Origin: Lachnospiraceae bacterium
Lineage (GTDB): Bacteria; Bacillota_A; Clostridia; Lachnospirales; Lachnospiraceae
Assembly: GCA_017464045.1 (NCBI GenBank)
Contig: JAFUEG010000381.1
Span: forward strand, 1-11,372
Length of the DNA stretch: 11,372 nt
Direction of reading: 5' to 3'
In this document: piece by piece, positions 1 to 8,338 of the stretch
Position numbering within the stretch: the stretch's first letter is position 1
Layout: each line of letters starts with the position of its first letter
Translations under genes and position numbers: made by a program
The notes under the pieces: generated by a model
Seen by the model: only the letters and a program-made list of their open reading frames with translations
Told to the model about the DNA's origin: nothing
The model's database searches: none

Positions 1-1
1 T

Positions 2-439
2 CTGATTGCAAAGGGAGAGGCTTTTTATGAAGAATTTATGACTGACATTAAGAATATGGTTGAGGAGCTTGTCGGGACATATCATAGTGTTAGTGATGAA
101 GATAAGAAAATGTTTACTGATGTTGAGGTTCTTGGGCGCTGTCCAAACTGTGGTGCTTATGTTGTCAAAGGAAAATATGGAGCATATTGTAAGGACAAAT
201 GTGGAATGATGTTCGGAAAGCTAATGGGAATAACACCAACAGATGCACAGATAAAAGCAATACTCGCAGGAAAGAGAGTTCTTATTAAAAAAATAAAGAA
301 AAAAAACGGAGAGGGCACATATGATGCGTATTTAACACCTGAACAGATTGTGGACTGCAATTATACAAAAAAGGACGGCACAGAAGTTTGTGGAAAACAG
401 TTTAAATTCAAGATTGAATTTGTTCAGAAAAAGAAGTAA
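2..439 (+). CDS. DNA topoisomerase III, C-terminal part (partial, 5' end outside window)
   Basis: The frame is open from the first full codon of the window (position 2) to the TAA ending at 439, giving about 145 residues of the end of a longer protein. The ATG at 38 is internal: 12 in-frame codons precede it and there is no ribosome binding site in front of it. The visible part has a helical stretch, then a zinc-ribbon-like cysteine cluster (CPNC at 140-151, CKDKC at 188-202, two more cysteines near 356 and 389), a repeat-like 'G..T...A...L' segment, and a lysine-rich tail. Type IA topoisomerases of conjugative elements end in such domains, and a TopB-like gene directly before the giant helicase is the usual order in Tn1549-like elements. 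The catalytic tyrosine region lies outside the window, so the identification rests on the tail and the context. A different zinc-ribbon protein is possible. The next gene starts 30 bases downstream, suggesting one operon. Confidence 0.75.
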   Translation: MIAKGEAFYEEFMTDIKNMVEELVGTYHSVSDEDKKMFTDVEVLGRCPNCGAYVVKGKYGAYCKDKCGMMFGKLMGITPTDAQIKAILAGKRVLIKKIKKKNGEGTYDAYLTPEQIVDCNYTKKDGTEVCGKQFKFKIEFVQKKK

Positions 440-457
440 TTATATTTTTTATAAGCT

Positions 458-465
458 AAGGAGGT
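458..465 (+). promoter_or_regulatory. Ribosome binding site of the giant methylase-helicase gene
   Basis: AAGGAGGT lies four bases before the ATG at 470 and is a near-perfect Shine-Dalgarno sequence. It fixes the start of the long reading frame. I see no promoter or terminator in the short gap after the topoisomerase gene, so transcription probably continues from it. Confidence 0.85.
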
Positions 466-469
466 AGCT

Positions 470-3400
470 ATGGCACAAAGATATGATGAAGTAGAAAGAC
501 TTGCCAAAGACACATTGGACAAAATATCAAGCAGTCCGGGTGATTGGACAGACTATTTAAAAACTGCTGCAAGAAACTATCGTTATTCATTTAAAGACCA
601 GTTGCTTTTATATGCTCAAAGACCTGATGCGACGGCTTGTGCTTCCATTGAATTATGGAATAACCGTATGCATTGTTGGGTAAACAGGGGAGCAAAAGGT
701 ATAGCATTAATTGATGATAGTGCACCAAGACCAAAGCTTAGATATGTGTTTGATGTATCAGATGTACATAAGTCGAAATATAATGGTATTTTACCAAAGC
801 TATGGGAGATGAAAGACGACCTTGAGTCAGATGTAATAAGCAGGCTTGACAGCATATATGGAAAAACTGATGCCACAAAGCCATTTGCGGACAGGCTTAT
901 TGATATTTCAAATAAAATAGCTTCAGATTATGCACCTGATATTCTGCAAGACCTTGTGGAAGTGAAAGAAACATCTTATCTGTCAGGACTTGATGATTTT
1001 AATTTGGAGATAAGACTTAGAGAAACACTTGCAGCAAGTATTGCATATACGCTTTTATCAAGGTGTGATGAGGATGTGGAAGCATATCTGGGAGATTTGA
1101 ACTTTGATTATCTGACGGAATTTAATTCTCCTGAGACATTAACTATTCTCGGAACTGCCACAACAGACATGTGTGAGCCTGTTCTTATGGAGATTGGAAG
1201 AACAATCGAAGATATAGAAAAGCAGATTGAAAAAGAAAAATTAAAAAATTCTGAAAAAGGACTTGAAAATATATCTCAATATGACTATAATGCTTTAAAG
1301 CGTGAAAGTGAAACGCAGAGCAATATAACAATTCAGGAAGCTAAAGGAACTGAAAATGAGCTTGATATCAAGCCAAGTAAAGAGATAGGAGGTAATGATT
1401 ATGAAGATAACTTACAGACAGGAAGGGGATTATCAAGTGCCAAATCTGACACTTTCCAAAGAGCCGGAGGAGGAACTCACGAAGTACGGAATACTGAGAC
1501 GAACATTTCTGAAGGAACATCATTCGGGAATATACAACGGGAAGCTGATGACGGGAACACTTCTTACACATTGCCTGATGATACAGAAACAGGCGGAGGA
1601 AAGAGCAGAGAGGATAATAAATCAGCTGATGAAAGCAGAGGGAGTGACGGAAGAATTGAAAGCGGAAAATCAGATGGAGTGGGTAAGGAGAAGAAACTCC
1701 GTAGTAAACAGAGCAGACGAGATAGTTCTTCAGGAAATCGTTTACAGCCTGTAGAGGATAATCCACCGCTTGAGACAAATCTTACAATAAAGGTAAAATA
1801 TGAACAGCTTAGCTTATTTCCATTGTTTGAGGAACAGGTTGGAACAATAGTAGCGGCAGAAGCAGAGACGAAAGTCAAAACTTCTGCCGCTTTTTCTTTG
1901 TCCGATGAAAGTATTAATGAAATATTAAAGACAGGTGGAGGTAGACGAAATTCAAGAGAAAGAATTTATGAGAAATATCGTGAAAACCATACTGCTGAAT
2001 ATATGACTGATTTTTTAAAAAAAGAATTTATGACTATGGGCAAGGGATTTGATATAAATGGAAGAGATATATCTGTATGGTATAACGAGGAAGGTGTTTT
2101 ATTTGGTCAAGGTAATAGTGCAAAAAATAATCCGTTTATGAAATTGTCGTGGGACGATGTCGAAAAAAGAATGTCGAATATTGTCGAAGCCGGAGATTTT
2201 CTGTCGAAGAATGAGAGTTTTTTGGCAGAGCAGATATACCGTAATGAACTTGCGGAAAATATATATTTTTTCTTTCGTGATTCTATATCTGAAGAACCTA
2301 AGAATTTTTCACTTGACAGCGATTCGAACTCTATATTTTTGGAGCATATTAGTGAACTTCTTTCGACAGAGGAGGGAGCCATCACTATTCGTGATGAAAT
2401 TTTAGACAGAGTAGAAGCATTGGAAAAGGGAGATATAAAACTGCATTGGAGACTTACGCCTACACCGCAGGAACTTGCAGAGAAGATAAAAGGGTATGCC
2501 GATAAAAAACGGGAACTTCCTACAAAGGATAAAGTTGATGTGATACAGGAAAGCTTTATAACGCAGGACGAAATAGACAGCGTATTATCTAACGGAAGCG
2601 GGGTTACAGGCGGAAAGTTTCGTATTTATGACTACGTGAAGGAGGGACACGATAAAAAAGAAATTGTGGATTTTCTAAAAAATGAATATGGAACGGGCGG
2701 TCAAACAAGTGCTATCAGCGGAACATGGCATAGTTATGAAAATCACGATGCAAAGGGCATACAGCTTGAAAAAGGAGATATACACAATCCGTATGCAAAA
2801 ATATTACTTAATTGGAATGTTGTTGCAAAAAGGATTGAACAACTTGTATTTGAGGAGCTATATCTGACAGACAAGGAGCTTGAACAGTATAATCAGAGAA
2901 AGCTTGAAGCAGCTAAGGTTGAGTTTGCAGAGGTTGAGAAAGATAGTGAAAAAATAATAAATAATGAGCAGGAAACCTTAAATGAAGAAGGTGTGACTTC
3001 GGATATTAAAGAAGAAATTCCTGCCAAGAACTATCATATATCAGATGCATCACTTGGTAATGGTACACCAAAAGAAAAGTTTCGCAGGAATATCGACGCT
3101 ATAAAGACGCTTCAGAGCATTGAAGCGGAAGAAAGAAACGCCACACCAGAGGAGCAGGAGAAGTTAGCACAGTATGTAGGTTGGGGCGGACTTGCAGATG
3201 CATTCGATGAAACGAAGGATAATTGGACGAGTGAATATAATGAGCTTAAAGGACTGCTTTCTGAAGAAGAATATAATTCAGCGAGAGAAAGTACACTTAA
3301 TGCTCACTATACGAGTCCGACTATCATACAGGGCATATATGATACTCTTGAACGTTTCGGCTTTGAAAAGGGAAATATATTAGAGCCGTCTATGGGTACA

Positions 3401-6400
3401 GGTAATTTCTTCGGTATGTTACCTGATGAGCTTAAACAGTCAAAATTATATGGTGTTGAACTTGACAGCCTTACAGGACACATAGCAAAGAAATTATATC
3501 CAAATTCTAAAATCGAGATAAAGGGATTTGAGAAAACACAGTATCCTAATGATTTTTTTGATGTAGCAATCGGCAATGTACCTTTCGGACAATACAAGGT
3601 TCAGGATAAGCAGTATGACAAACATAATTTCCTTATACATGATTATTTCTTTGCCAAGACACTTGATAAAGTACGTCCCGGCGGAGTGATAGCATTTGTA
3701 ACATCTAAGGGTACTATGGATAAATCAAATGAGTCGGTGCGTAAATACCTTGCTGAAAGAGCCGAGCTGCTTGGTGCTGTTAGACTGCCAAATACCGCTT
3801 TTAAAGCAAATGCCGGAACAGAAGTAACTTCGGATATACTTTTTTTCAAAAAGAGAGACAGACTTGTAAAGGAAGAGCCTGAGTGGATTCATACAAAAGA
3901 AAATGAAGATGGCATAAGAATAAATACATATTTTGCAGACCACCCTGAAATGATAGTAGGAAATATGGAAATGATTTCGGGACCGTATGGTATGGAAGCT
4001 TCCTGTGTTCCTAATAATGACAAGCCTTTTGCTGAACAGCTTAATGAAGCTTTATCGCATATCGAGGGAGTAATAGATAAACCAGAAGTCACACTTGATG
4101 ATATCGAGGAGAAATTAGAGGATAGAACTATACCCGCTGTTCCGGATGTAAAAAATTTCAGCTATACCATAATTGATGATGAACTGTACTATCGTGAAAA
4201 TTCAGTTATGAAGCCTGTTGATATGGACAGCTCAAAGGTTGAACGCATAAAAGGCTTGGTTGGAATTAGAGACTGTACCAGAGAGCTTATTGATATGCAA
4301 CTTAAGGAAGATTCTGAGGTAGAAATAGTTTCAAAGCAAAAAAAGTTAAATGATTTATATGATTCATTTGAAAAGAAATATGGTCGTATAAATTCAAGAA
4401 CTAATAAGAGTGTGTTTAATCAGGATTCAAGTTATTCTCTTTTGGCATCACTTGAAAAATTCGACACAGATGGAAACTTCAAAGAAAAAGCTGATATGTT
4501 TACCAAAAGAACAATTAAGCGGGCAGAAGTAGTAACTTCGGTTGATACTGCGAGTGAAGCATTGGCTATATCCTTATCGGAGAAAGCAAAGGTCGATATT
4601 CCTTTTATGGTGGAACTTACCGGAAAGACTGAAGAAAACATAATAAACGACCTTATGGGTGTAATTTTTAAAAATCCTGTTACGGAAAAGTGGGAACCGG
4701 CAGACGAATACCTATCAGGTAATGTAAGGGAGAAACTATGGATTGCAAAAGACTGTGCGGAGAATAATCAAGAGTATTCAATAAATGTTCAGGCACTTGA
4801 GAAAGTTATGCCAAAAGACCTTGATGCATCTGAAATTGAAGTACGAATAGGTGCTACTTGGATTGAACCCGAAATATATGAGCAATTTATGAAAGAAACA
4901 TTTAAAACTCCTGAATATCTTACATACAGCAGATGGGGACAGGGTACAGTCGGGGTACAATTTTCAGATGTGACAGGTCAATGGAATATAAGAGGAAAAA
5001 ATGCTGACAGGAGTAATCCTCTTGTAAATGCTACCTACGGTACGGAGAGAGCCAATGCATATAAGATACTTGAGGACAGCCTGAATTTAAAAGACAGCAG
5101 AGTATTCGATACCATAATAGAAGACGGCAAGGAGAAAAGAGTTCTTAATAAAAAAGAGACAACGCTTGCAAGTCAGAAACAGGAAATGATAAGAGAAACG
5201 TTTAAGGATTGGATATTTGCAGAACCGGATAGAAGGGAGAGGCTGGTTGAAAAGTATAATACGCTTTTTAACTCCATAAGACCGAGAGAGTATGACGGGG
5301 AGCACCTTAAGTTTCCGGGAATGTCTCCTGAAATAACATTAAGACCTCATCAGAAAAACGCAGTAGCTCATCAATTATATGGTAATAATACACTCCTTGC
5401 ACATTGTGTAGGTGCAGGTAAAACTTGGGAAATGACAGCGGCTGCTATGGAAAGTAAGAGACTTGGATTATGCAGGAAAAGTCTTTTTGTAGTCCCGAAC
5501 CATTTGACAGAGCAATGGGGTTCAGACTTCTTACAACTTTATCCCGGTGCAAATATTTTAGTGGCAACAAAAAAAGATTTTGAACCGGCAAATCGTAAAA
5601 AATTTTGCAGTAGAATTGCTACAGGAGATTATGATGCAGTAATAATAGGACATACACAGTTTGAAAAGATACCACTATCAGCCGAGAGACAGGCTGCAAC
5701 CATAGAAGCACAGATAGATGAAATTGAGGAAGCCATTGCTCTTGCAAAGGCTGAAAGAAATGAAAGATACACCATAAAGGAGATGGAAAAATCCCGCAAG
5801 GCTTTAAAGGTTAGGCTTGAGAAGCTTAATGATGCAAGTAAGAAGGACGATGTTGTTACATTTGAGCAATTAGGTGTAGACAGACTTTTTGTAGACGAAA
5901 GTCATAATTACAAGAACTTATTTTTATATACTAAAATGCGAAATGTGGCGGGAATTGCTCAGACAGATGCACAAAAGTCATCAGATATGTTCGCTAAGTG
6001 TCAATATCTTGACGAGTTGACAGGGGGAAAGGGGATTACTTTTGCTACAGGAACACCGATTTCTAACAGTATGACGGAGCTTTATACAAATATGAGGTAT
6101 CTACAGTATGATACCTTAAAGCAAATGAAGCTTACACAGTTTGATGCTTGGGCATCTGCATTTGGCGAGACTCAGACGGCTATTGAGCTTGCACCGGAGG
6201 GGACAGGATACAGAGCTAAAACAAGATTTGCAAAGTTTTTCAATCTGCCGGAGCTTATATCTATCTTTAAGGAGAGTGCAGACATACAGACTCCTGATAT
6301 GTTAAAACTTGATGTGCCGGAGGCTGTATTTGAAAATGTTGTATTAAAACCGTCGGAAGAACAAAAGGAAATGGTAAAGTCGCTTGCAGAAAGAGCAGAA

Positions 6401-7969
6401 CAGGTAAGAGGAGGCGGTATTGATGCTTCAGTCGATAATATGCTCAAGATAACAAACGACGGCAGGAAGCTTGCACTTGACCAAAAACTTATCTCGGATA
6501 TGTTACCTGAAAATGAAAATTCTAAATCTGTGGCGTGTGTGGAGAAAGCTTTTGAGATTTATAAGGAGGAAGAACAAAACAAGGGCGCACAGCTTATCTT
6601 CTGTGATTTATCTACTCCTAAAGGAGATGGAAGCTTCAGCGTATATGAAGATATACGGGATAAATTAATGGATAAAGGTGTACCAAAAGAAGAAATAGCA
6701 TTTATACATGATGCGAATACAGAGACTAAGAAAGCGGATTTGTTTGCAAAGGTAAGAAGCGGACAGGTTCGTTTTTTACTTGGCTCGACACAGAAGATGG
6801 GTGCAGGAACCAATGTGCAGGATAGACTTATTGCACTACATCACTTAGATGTACCTTGGCGACCGTCCGATATAGAACAGCAGGAGGGACGCATTATCAG
6901 ACAGGGAAATATGTATAAAGAAATGGGTAAACCCGTAAAAATATTCAGATATGTAACAGAAGGAACATTTGACAGCTATTCTTGGCAGGTTATTGAAAAC
7001 AAGCAAAAGTTCATCGGTCAGATTATGACGAGCAAATCACCTGTAAGGTCGTGCGAGGATATTGATGAAGCTGCTCTTACTTATGCGGAGGTTAAGGCAC
7101 TATGCACCGGCAATCCATATATAAAAGAAAAAATGGACTTGGATATACAGGTATCAAAGCTTAAACTTTTAAAGGCGAATCATACAAGCCAAAAGTACAG
7201 ACTTGAAGATGATATATCTAAAAATTATCCTAAAAGGATAGCAGAGCTAAAAGAAAAGATTAAGGGATATGAAGTGGACATAGTGCAATTAAAGGCTTCT
7301 AAATCAGAGCTTTTGGATAGAACAAAGGCAGGAGAGCCTGTGCAGGATGACAGCAAAGATGCTAATGACAAAGAGCCATTTGAAATTAAGATAGGCAATA
7401 ATACATATACCGAGAGAAAAGAAGCTGGTACAGCACTTATAGAAATGTGCAGGGGAATGAAACAGTTTAATATGTCAATGGACATAGGAGAATATCATGG
7501 ATTCAAGCTGTCGGTAACCTTTGATACATTTAGCAAAAAGTTCGACCTTAGCATAAAAGGTGCCATAACATATCACATGGACATTGGCTCTGATGCTGTT
7601 GGCAATATGATGAGGCTTAACAATGTTCTTACGAATATTGAGGCAAAACATAAAAAATCAGAAGAACAGCTTATAAATGTTGAAACACAGCTTGAGACTG
7701 CAAAGGAGGAGGTTACAAAACCTTTTAAACAGGAAAAAGAGCTTGCGGAGAAGCTCGACAGACTTAATGAGCTTAACGCATTACTCAATATGGACGAGAC
7801 TGGAACGGAAAAAGAGGAGATATCTACCGAGAAAACAGAGCATAATGCTAAAGAAGTTGTGACATCTATCTTTGACAGGATAGCTGAGAAAAAAGAAAAA
7901 ATAGCCTCAAATAATGTGGCAAAGCATGATTTATCAGTAGTAAATAAAAGCGAACAGCAGGTTATCTGA
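470..7969 (+). CDS. Giant methylase-SNF2 helicase fusion protein with ArdC/LtrC-like N-terminus (2,499 aa)
   Basis: Domains in order. Residues ~1-90 resemble the N-terminal DNA-binding region of ArdC/LtrC antirestriction proteins (QLLLYAQRPDA, then a KGI motif). Residues ~270-465 are a disordered linker rich in S, G, E, D and K. Residues ~482-585 and ~701-805 are two diverged copies of one module. Next comes GWGGLADAF near 904, then an N6-adenine methylase-like domain with motif I EPSMGTGNFFG (972-982) and motif IV GNVPFG (1035-1040). The SNF2/superfamily 2 helicase has Walker A HCVGAGKT (1645-1652), a coiled-coil insert (~1738-1790), DESH (1809-1812), FATGTP (1858-1863), QKMGAGTNVQ (from 2108) and QQEGRIIRQG (2137-2146). 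Coiled coils fill ~2215-2290 and ~2390-2445. Helicase motifs look intact; motif IV has NVPF where NPPF/Y is usual, so methylation is uncertain. Proteins of this build are standard in Tn1549-like elements and large phages. Protection or processing of transferred DNA is inferred by analogy with ArdC and P1 DarB. No frameshift is seen. Confidence 0.93.
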   Translation: MAQRYDEVERLAKDTLDKISSSPGDWTDYLKTAARNYRYSFKDQLLLYAQRPDATACASIELWNNRMHCWVNRGAKGIALIDDSAPRPKLRYVFDVSDVHKSKYNGILPKLWEMKDDLESDVISRLDSIYGKTDATKPFADRLIDISNKIASDYAPDILQDLVEVKETSYLSGLDDFNLEIRLRETLAASIAYTLLSRCDEDVEAYLGDLNFDYLTEFNSPETLTILGTATTDMCEPVLMEIGRTIEDIEKQIEKEKLKNSEKGLENISQYDYNALKRESETQSNITIQEAKGTENELDIKPSKEIGGNDYEDNLQTGRGLSSAKSDTFQRAGGGTHEVRNTETNISEGTSFGNIQREADDGNTSYTLPDDTETGGGKSREDNKSADESRGSDGRIESGKSDGVGKEKKLRSKQSRRDSSSGNRLQPVEDNPPLETNLTIKVKYEQLSLFPLFEEQVGTIVAAEAETKVKTSAAFSLSDESINEILKTGGGRRNSRERIYEKYRENHTAEYMTDFLKKEFMTMGKGFDINGRDISVWYNEEGVLFGQGNSAKNNPFMKLSWDDVEKRMSNIVEAGDFLSKNESFLAEQIYRNELAENIYFFFRDSISEEPKNFSLDSDSNSIFLEHISELLSTEEGAITIRDEILDRVEALEKGDIKLHWRLTPTPQELAEKIKGYADKKRELPTKDKVDVIQESFITQDEIDSVLSNGSGVTGGKFRIYDYVKEGHDKKEIVDFLKNEYGTGGQTSAISGTWHSYENHDAKGIQLEKGDIHNPYAKILLNWNVVAKRIEQLVFEELYLTDKELEQYNQRKLEAAKVEFAEVEKDSEKIINNEQETLNEEGVTSDIKEEIPAKNYHISDASLGNGTPKEKFRRNIDAIKTLQSIEAEERNATPEEQEKLAQYVGWGGLADAFDETKDNWTSEYNELKGLLSEEEYNSARESTLNAHYTSPTIIQGIYDTLERFGFEKGNILEPSMGTGNFFGMLPDELKQSKLYGVELDSLTGHIAKKLYPNSKIEIKGFEKTQYPNDFFDVAIGNVPFGQYKVQDKQYDKHNFLIHDYFFAKTLDKVRPGGVIAFVTSKGTMDKSNESVRKYLAERAELLGAVRLPNTAFKANAGTEVTSDILFFKKRDRLVKEEPEWIHTKENEDGIRINTYFADHPEMIVGNMEMISGPYGMEASCVPNNDKPFAEQLNEALSHIEGVIDKPEVTLDDIEEKLEDRTIPAVPDVKNFSYTIIDDELYYRENSVMKPVDMDSSKVERIKGLVGIRDCTRELIDMQLKEDSEVEIVSKQKKLNDLYDSFEKKYGRINSRTNKSVFNQDSSYSLLASLEKFDTDGNFKEKADMFTKRTIKRAEVVTSVDTASEALAISLSEKAKVDIPFMVELTGKTEENIINDLMGVIFKNPVTEKWEPADEYLSGNVREKLWIAKDCAENNQEYSINVQALEKVMPKDLDASEIEVRIGATWIEPEIYEQFMKETFKTPEYLTYSRWGQGTVGVQFSDVTGQWNIRGKNADRSNPLVNATYGTERANAYKILEDSLNLKDSRVFDTIIEDGKEKRVLNKKETTLASQKQEMIRETFKDWIFAEPDRRERLVEKYNTLFNSIRPREYDGEHLKFPGMSPEITLRPHQKNAVAHQLYGNNTLLAHCVGAGKTWEMTAAAMESKRLGLCRKSLFVVPNHLTEQWGSDFLQLYPGANILVATKKDFEPANRKKFCSRIATGDYDAVIIGHTQFEKIPLSAERQAATIEAQIDEIEEAIALAKAERNERYTIKEMEKSRKALKVRLEKLNDASKKDDVVTFEQLGVDRLFVDESHNYKNLFLYTKMRNVAGIAQTDAQKSSDMFAKCQYLDELTGGKGITFATGTPISNSMTELYTNMRYLQYDTLKQMKLTQFDAWASAFGETQTAIELAPEGTGYRAKTRFAKFFNLPELISIFKESADIQTPDMLKLDVPEAVFENVVLKPSEEQKEMVKSLAERAEQVRGGGIDASVDNMLKITNDGRKLALDQKLISDMLPENENSKSVACVEKAFEIYKEEEQNKGAQLIFCDLSTPKGDGSFSVYEDIRDKLMDKGVPKEEIAFIHDANTETKKADLFAKVRSGQVRFLLGSTQKMGAGTNVQDRLIALHHLDVPWRPSDIEQQEGRIIRQGNMYKEMGKPVKIFRYVTEGTFDSYSWQVIENKQKFIGQIMTSKSPVRSCEDIDEAALTYAEVKALCTGNPYIKEKMDLDIQVSKLKLLKANHTSQKYRLEDDISKNYPKRIAELKEKIKGYEVDIVQLKASKSELLDRTKAGEPVQDDSKDANDKEPFEIKIGNNTYTERKEAGTALIEMCRGMKQFNMSMDIGEYHGFKLSVTFDTFSKKFDLSIKGAITYHMDIGSDAVGNMMRLNNVLTNIEAKHKKSEEQLINVETQLETAKEEVTKPFKQEKELAEKLDRLNELNALLNMDETGTEKEEISTEKTEHNAKEVVTSIFDRIAEKKEKIASNNVAKHDLSVVNKSEQQVI

Positions 7970-8003
7970 AAATTATAATAAAGTAGCATTTGCCGTCTTT
8001 TTG

Positions 8004-8012
8004 TGGTATAAT
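8004..8012 (+). promoter_or_regulatory. Extended -10 promoter (TGGTATAAT) for the toxin-like transcript
   Basis: TATAAT at 8007-8012 is a perfect -10 box and is preceded by TG one base upstream, the extended -10 form that can work without a good -35. No good -35 box lies 16-18 bases upstream; TTGCCG at 7990-7995 is too close. The predicted transcript start is near 8019, so the RNA would begin with GGGUGUUA, exactly at the left inverted repeat. Confidence 0.6.
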
Positions 8013-8076
8013 CTACTTGGGTGTTATCCATAGCGGATAGCGGTTCGCCTTTTGGACTGTATGAGTATTCATACAA

Positions 8077-8102
8077 GCTCCCTTGCATTTAAGGAGGGAT
8101 GC
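8077..8102 (+). promoter_or_regulatory. Leader hairpin that can hide the toxin ribosome binding site
   Basis: TCCCTT at 8079-8084 can pair with GAGGGA at 8094-8099 (one G-U pair), and GC at 8077-8078 can pair with GC at 8101-8102 past one bulged base. This covers most of the AAGGAGGG Shine-Dalgarno sequence at 8091-8098. A second small hairpin, TGTATGA/TCATACA with a four-base loop, lies just upstream at 8058-8075. Sequestered ribosome binding sites are usual in type I toxin mRNAs; that these hairpins act so here is inference. Confidence 0.5.
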
Positions 8103-8104
8103 CT

Positions 8105-8276
8105 ATGAGGGAAGTACATAAGAAAGGTCAGTATTTTGTTGGAAACAATTGGTATTGTGGTAACTGTGATTAGCATTATAGTTACAGTTGTTGGAATAGT
8201 TGTTACGATTATATCCATACATCACAATGCTGAAGATACAGAAAATAAAAGAAGCAACCGCCCACATCGCAAGTGA
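8105..8276 (+). pseudogene. Small hydrophobic type I toxin-like peptide, frame apparently disrupted
   Basis: A Shine-Dalgarno sequence (AAGGAGG, 8091-8097) sits at ideal distance before ATG 8105, but that frame stops after 22 codons at 8171-8173. One frame over, 8109-8276 is open for 55 codons and reads as a single-span membrane peptide: a basic start (KYIRKV), a long run of I, V, T and G (about residues 14-37 of the frame), then a polar basic tail ending in NKRSNRPHRK. It has no in-frame ATG; TGA at 8106-8108 closes it upstream. Removing one G from the GGG at 8109-8111 would join ATG-AGG directly to AAG-TAC-ATA and restore a peptide of about 56 residues. The stop codon lies in the loop of the terminator, as in other Firmicute type I toxins (TxpA, BsrG and holin-like toxin groups). 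It may be an inactive copy, a sequencing error, or start at the non-ATG codons TTG 8136 or 8139. Family assignment is by build, not by alignment. Confidence 0.55.
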
Positions 8277-8289
8277 GGTTGCTTCTTTT
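8247..8289. terminator. Bidirectional terminator shared by toxin-like mRNA and antisense RNA
   Basis: A perfect 13-bp inverted repeat (AAAAGAAGCAACC at 8247-8259, GGTTGCTTCTTTT at 8277-8289) encloses a 17-base loop. It has a T-run on the plus strand and, read from the other strand, another T-run, so it can end transcription in both directions. The end of the hydrophobic frame falls inside it. A shared terminator between convergent toxin and antitoxin RNAs is typical of Fst/par- and TxpA-like type I loci. Confidence 0.85.
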
Positions 8290-8332
8290 AGTAACCAATA
8301 ACTAAGGCGAACCGCTATTCGGGTAACACCTT
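8247..8332 (-). ncRNA. Predicted short antisense RNA (candidate antitoxin)
   Basis: A promoter facing left (8339-8367) predicts a start near 8332, and the bidirectional terminator ends the RNA near 8247, giving about 86 bases. The RNA would begin with the inverted-repeat sequence (AAGGUGUUACCC, then AAUAGCGGUUCGCC), contain a small UUAGU/ACUAA stem (8288-8305), and finish with the terminator hairpin. It is fully complementary to the last ~43 bases of the toxin-like mRNA, which include the end of the peptide frame. It has no credible coding frame of its own: an 81-codon frame on this strand has no ribosome binding site. The RNA is predicted only from promoter and terminator positions. Confidence 0.5.
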
Positions 8333-8338
8333 GCTTAT

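Larger units (their letters stand above)
8020..8330. repeat. Inverted repeats bounding the toxin-antitoxin-like locus
   Basis: The left arm is GGTGTTA (8020-8026) plus ATAGCGGTTCGCCTT (8037-8051). The right arm is their exact reverse complement: AAGGCGAACCGCTAT (8304-8318) plus TAACACC (8324-8330). That is 15 plus 7 perfectly matching bases per arm, with spacers of 10 and 5 bases. The left spacer is longer because ATAGCGG occurs twice in tandem (8030-8043). Each arm starts at the predicted start of a transcript, so both RNAs would carry the same 5' sequence. TTG flanks the element on both sides (8017-8019 and 8331-8333), which could be a short target duplication or chance. The whole unit is 311 bases. 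Confidence 0.75.

Noticed and set aside
38..439. A 133-residue protein starting at ATG 38
   Set aside because: The frame is open upstream to the window edge and no ribosome binding site precedes the ATG, so this is the tail of a longer gene.
1395..1754. A 119-codon plus-strand frame inside the giant gene
   Set aside because: It lies in the low-complexity linker in another frame; although an AGGAGG-like stretch precedes it, the peptide shows no domain and the giant frame is intact across it.
7573..8088. A 171-codon minus-strand frame
   Set aside because: It mirrors the end of the giant gene; the S- and F-rich composition is that of antisense to K/E-rich coiled coil.
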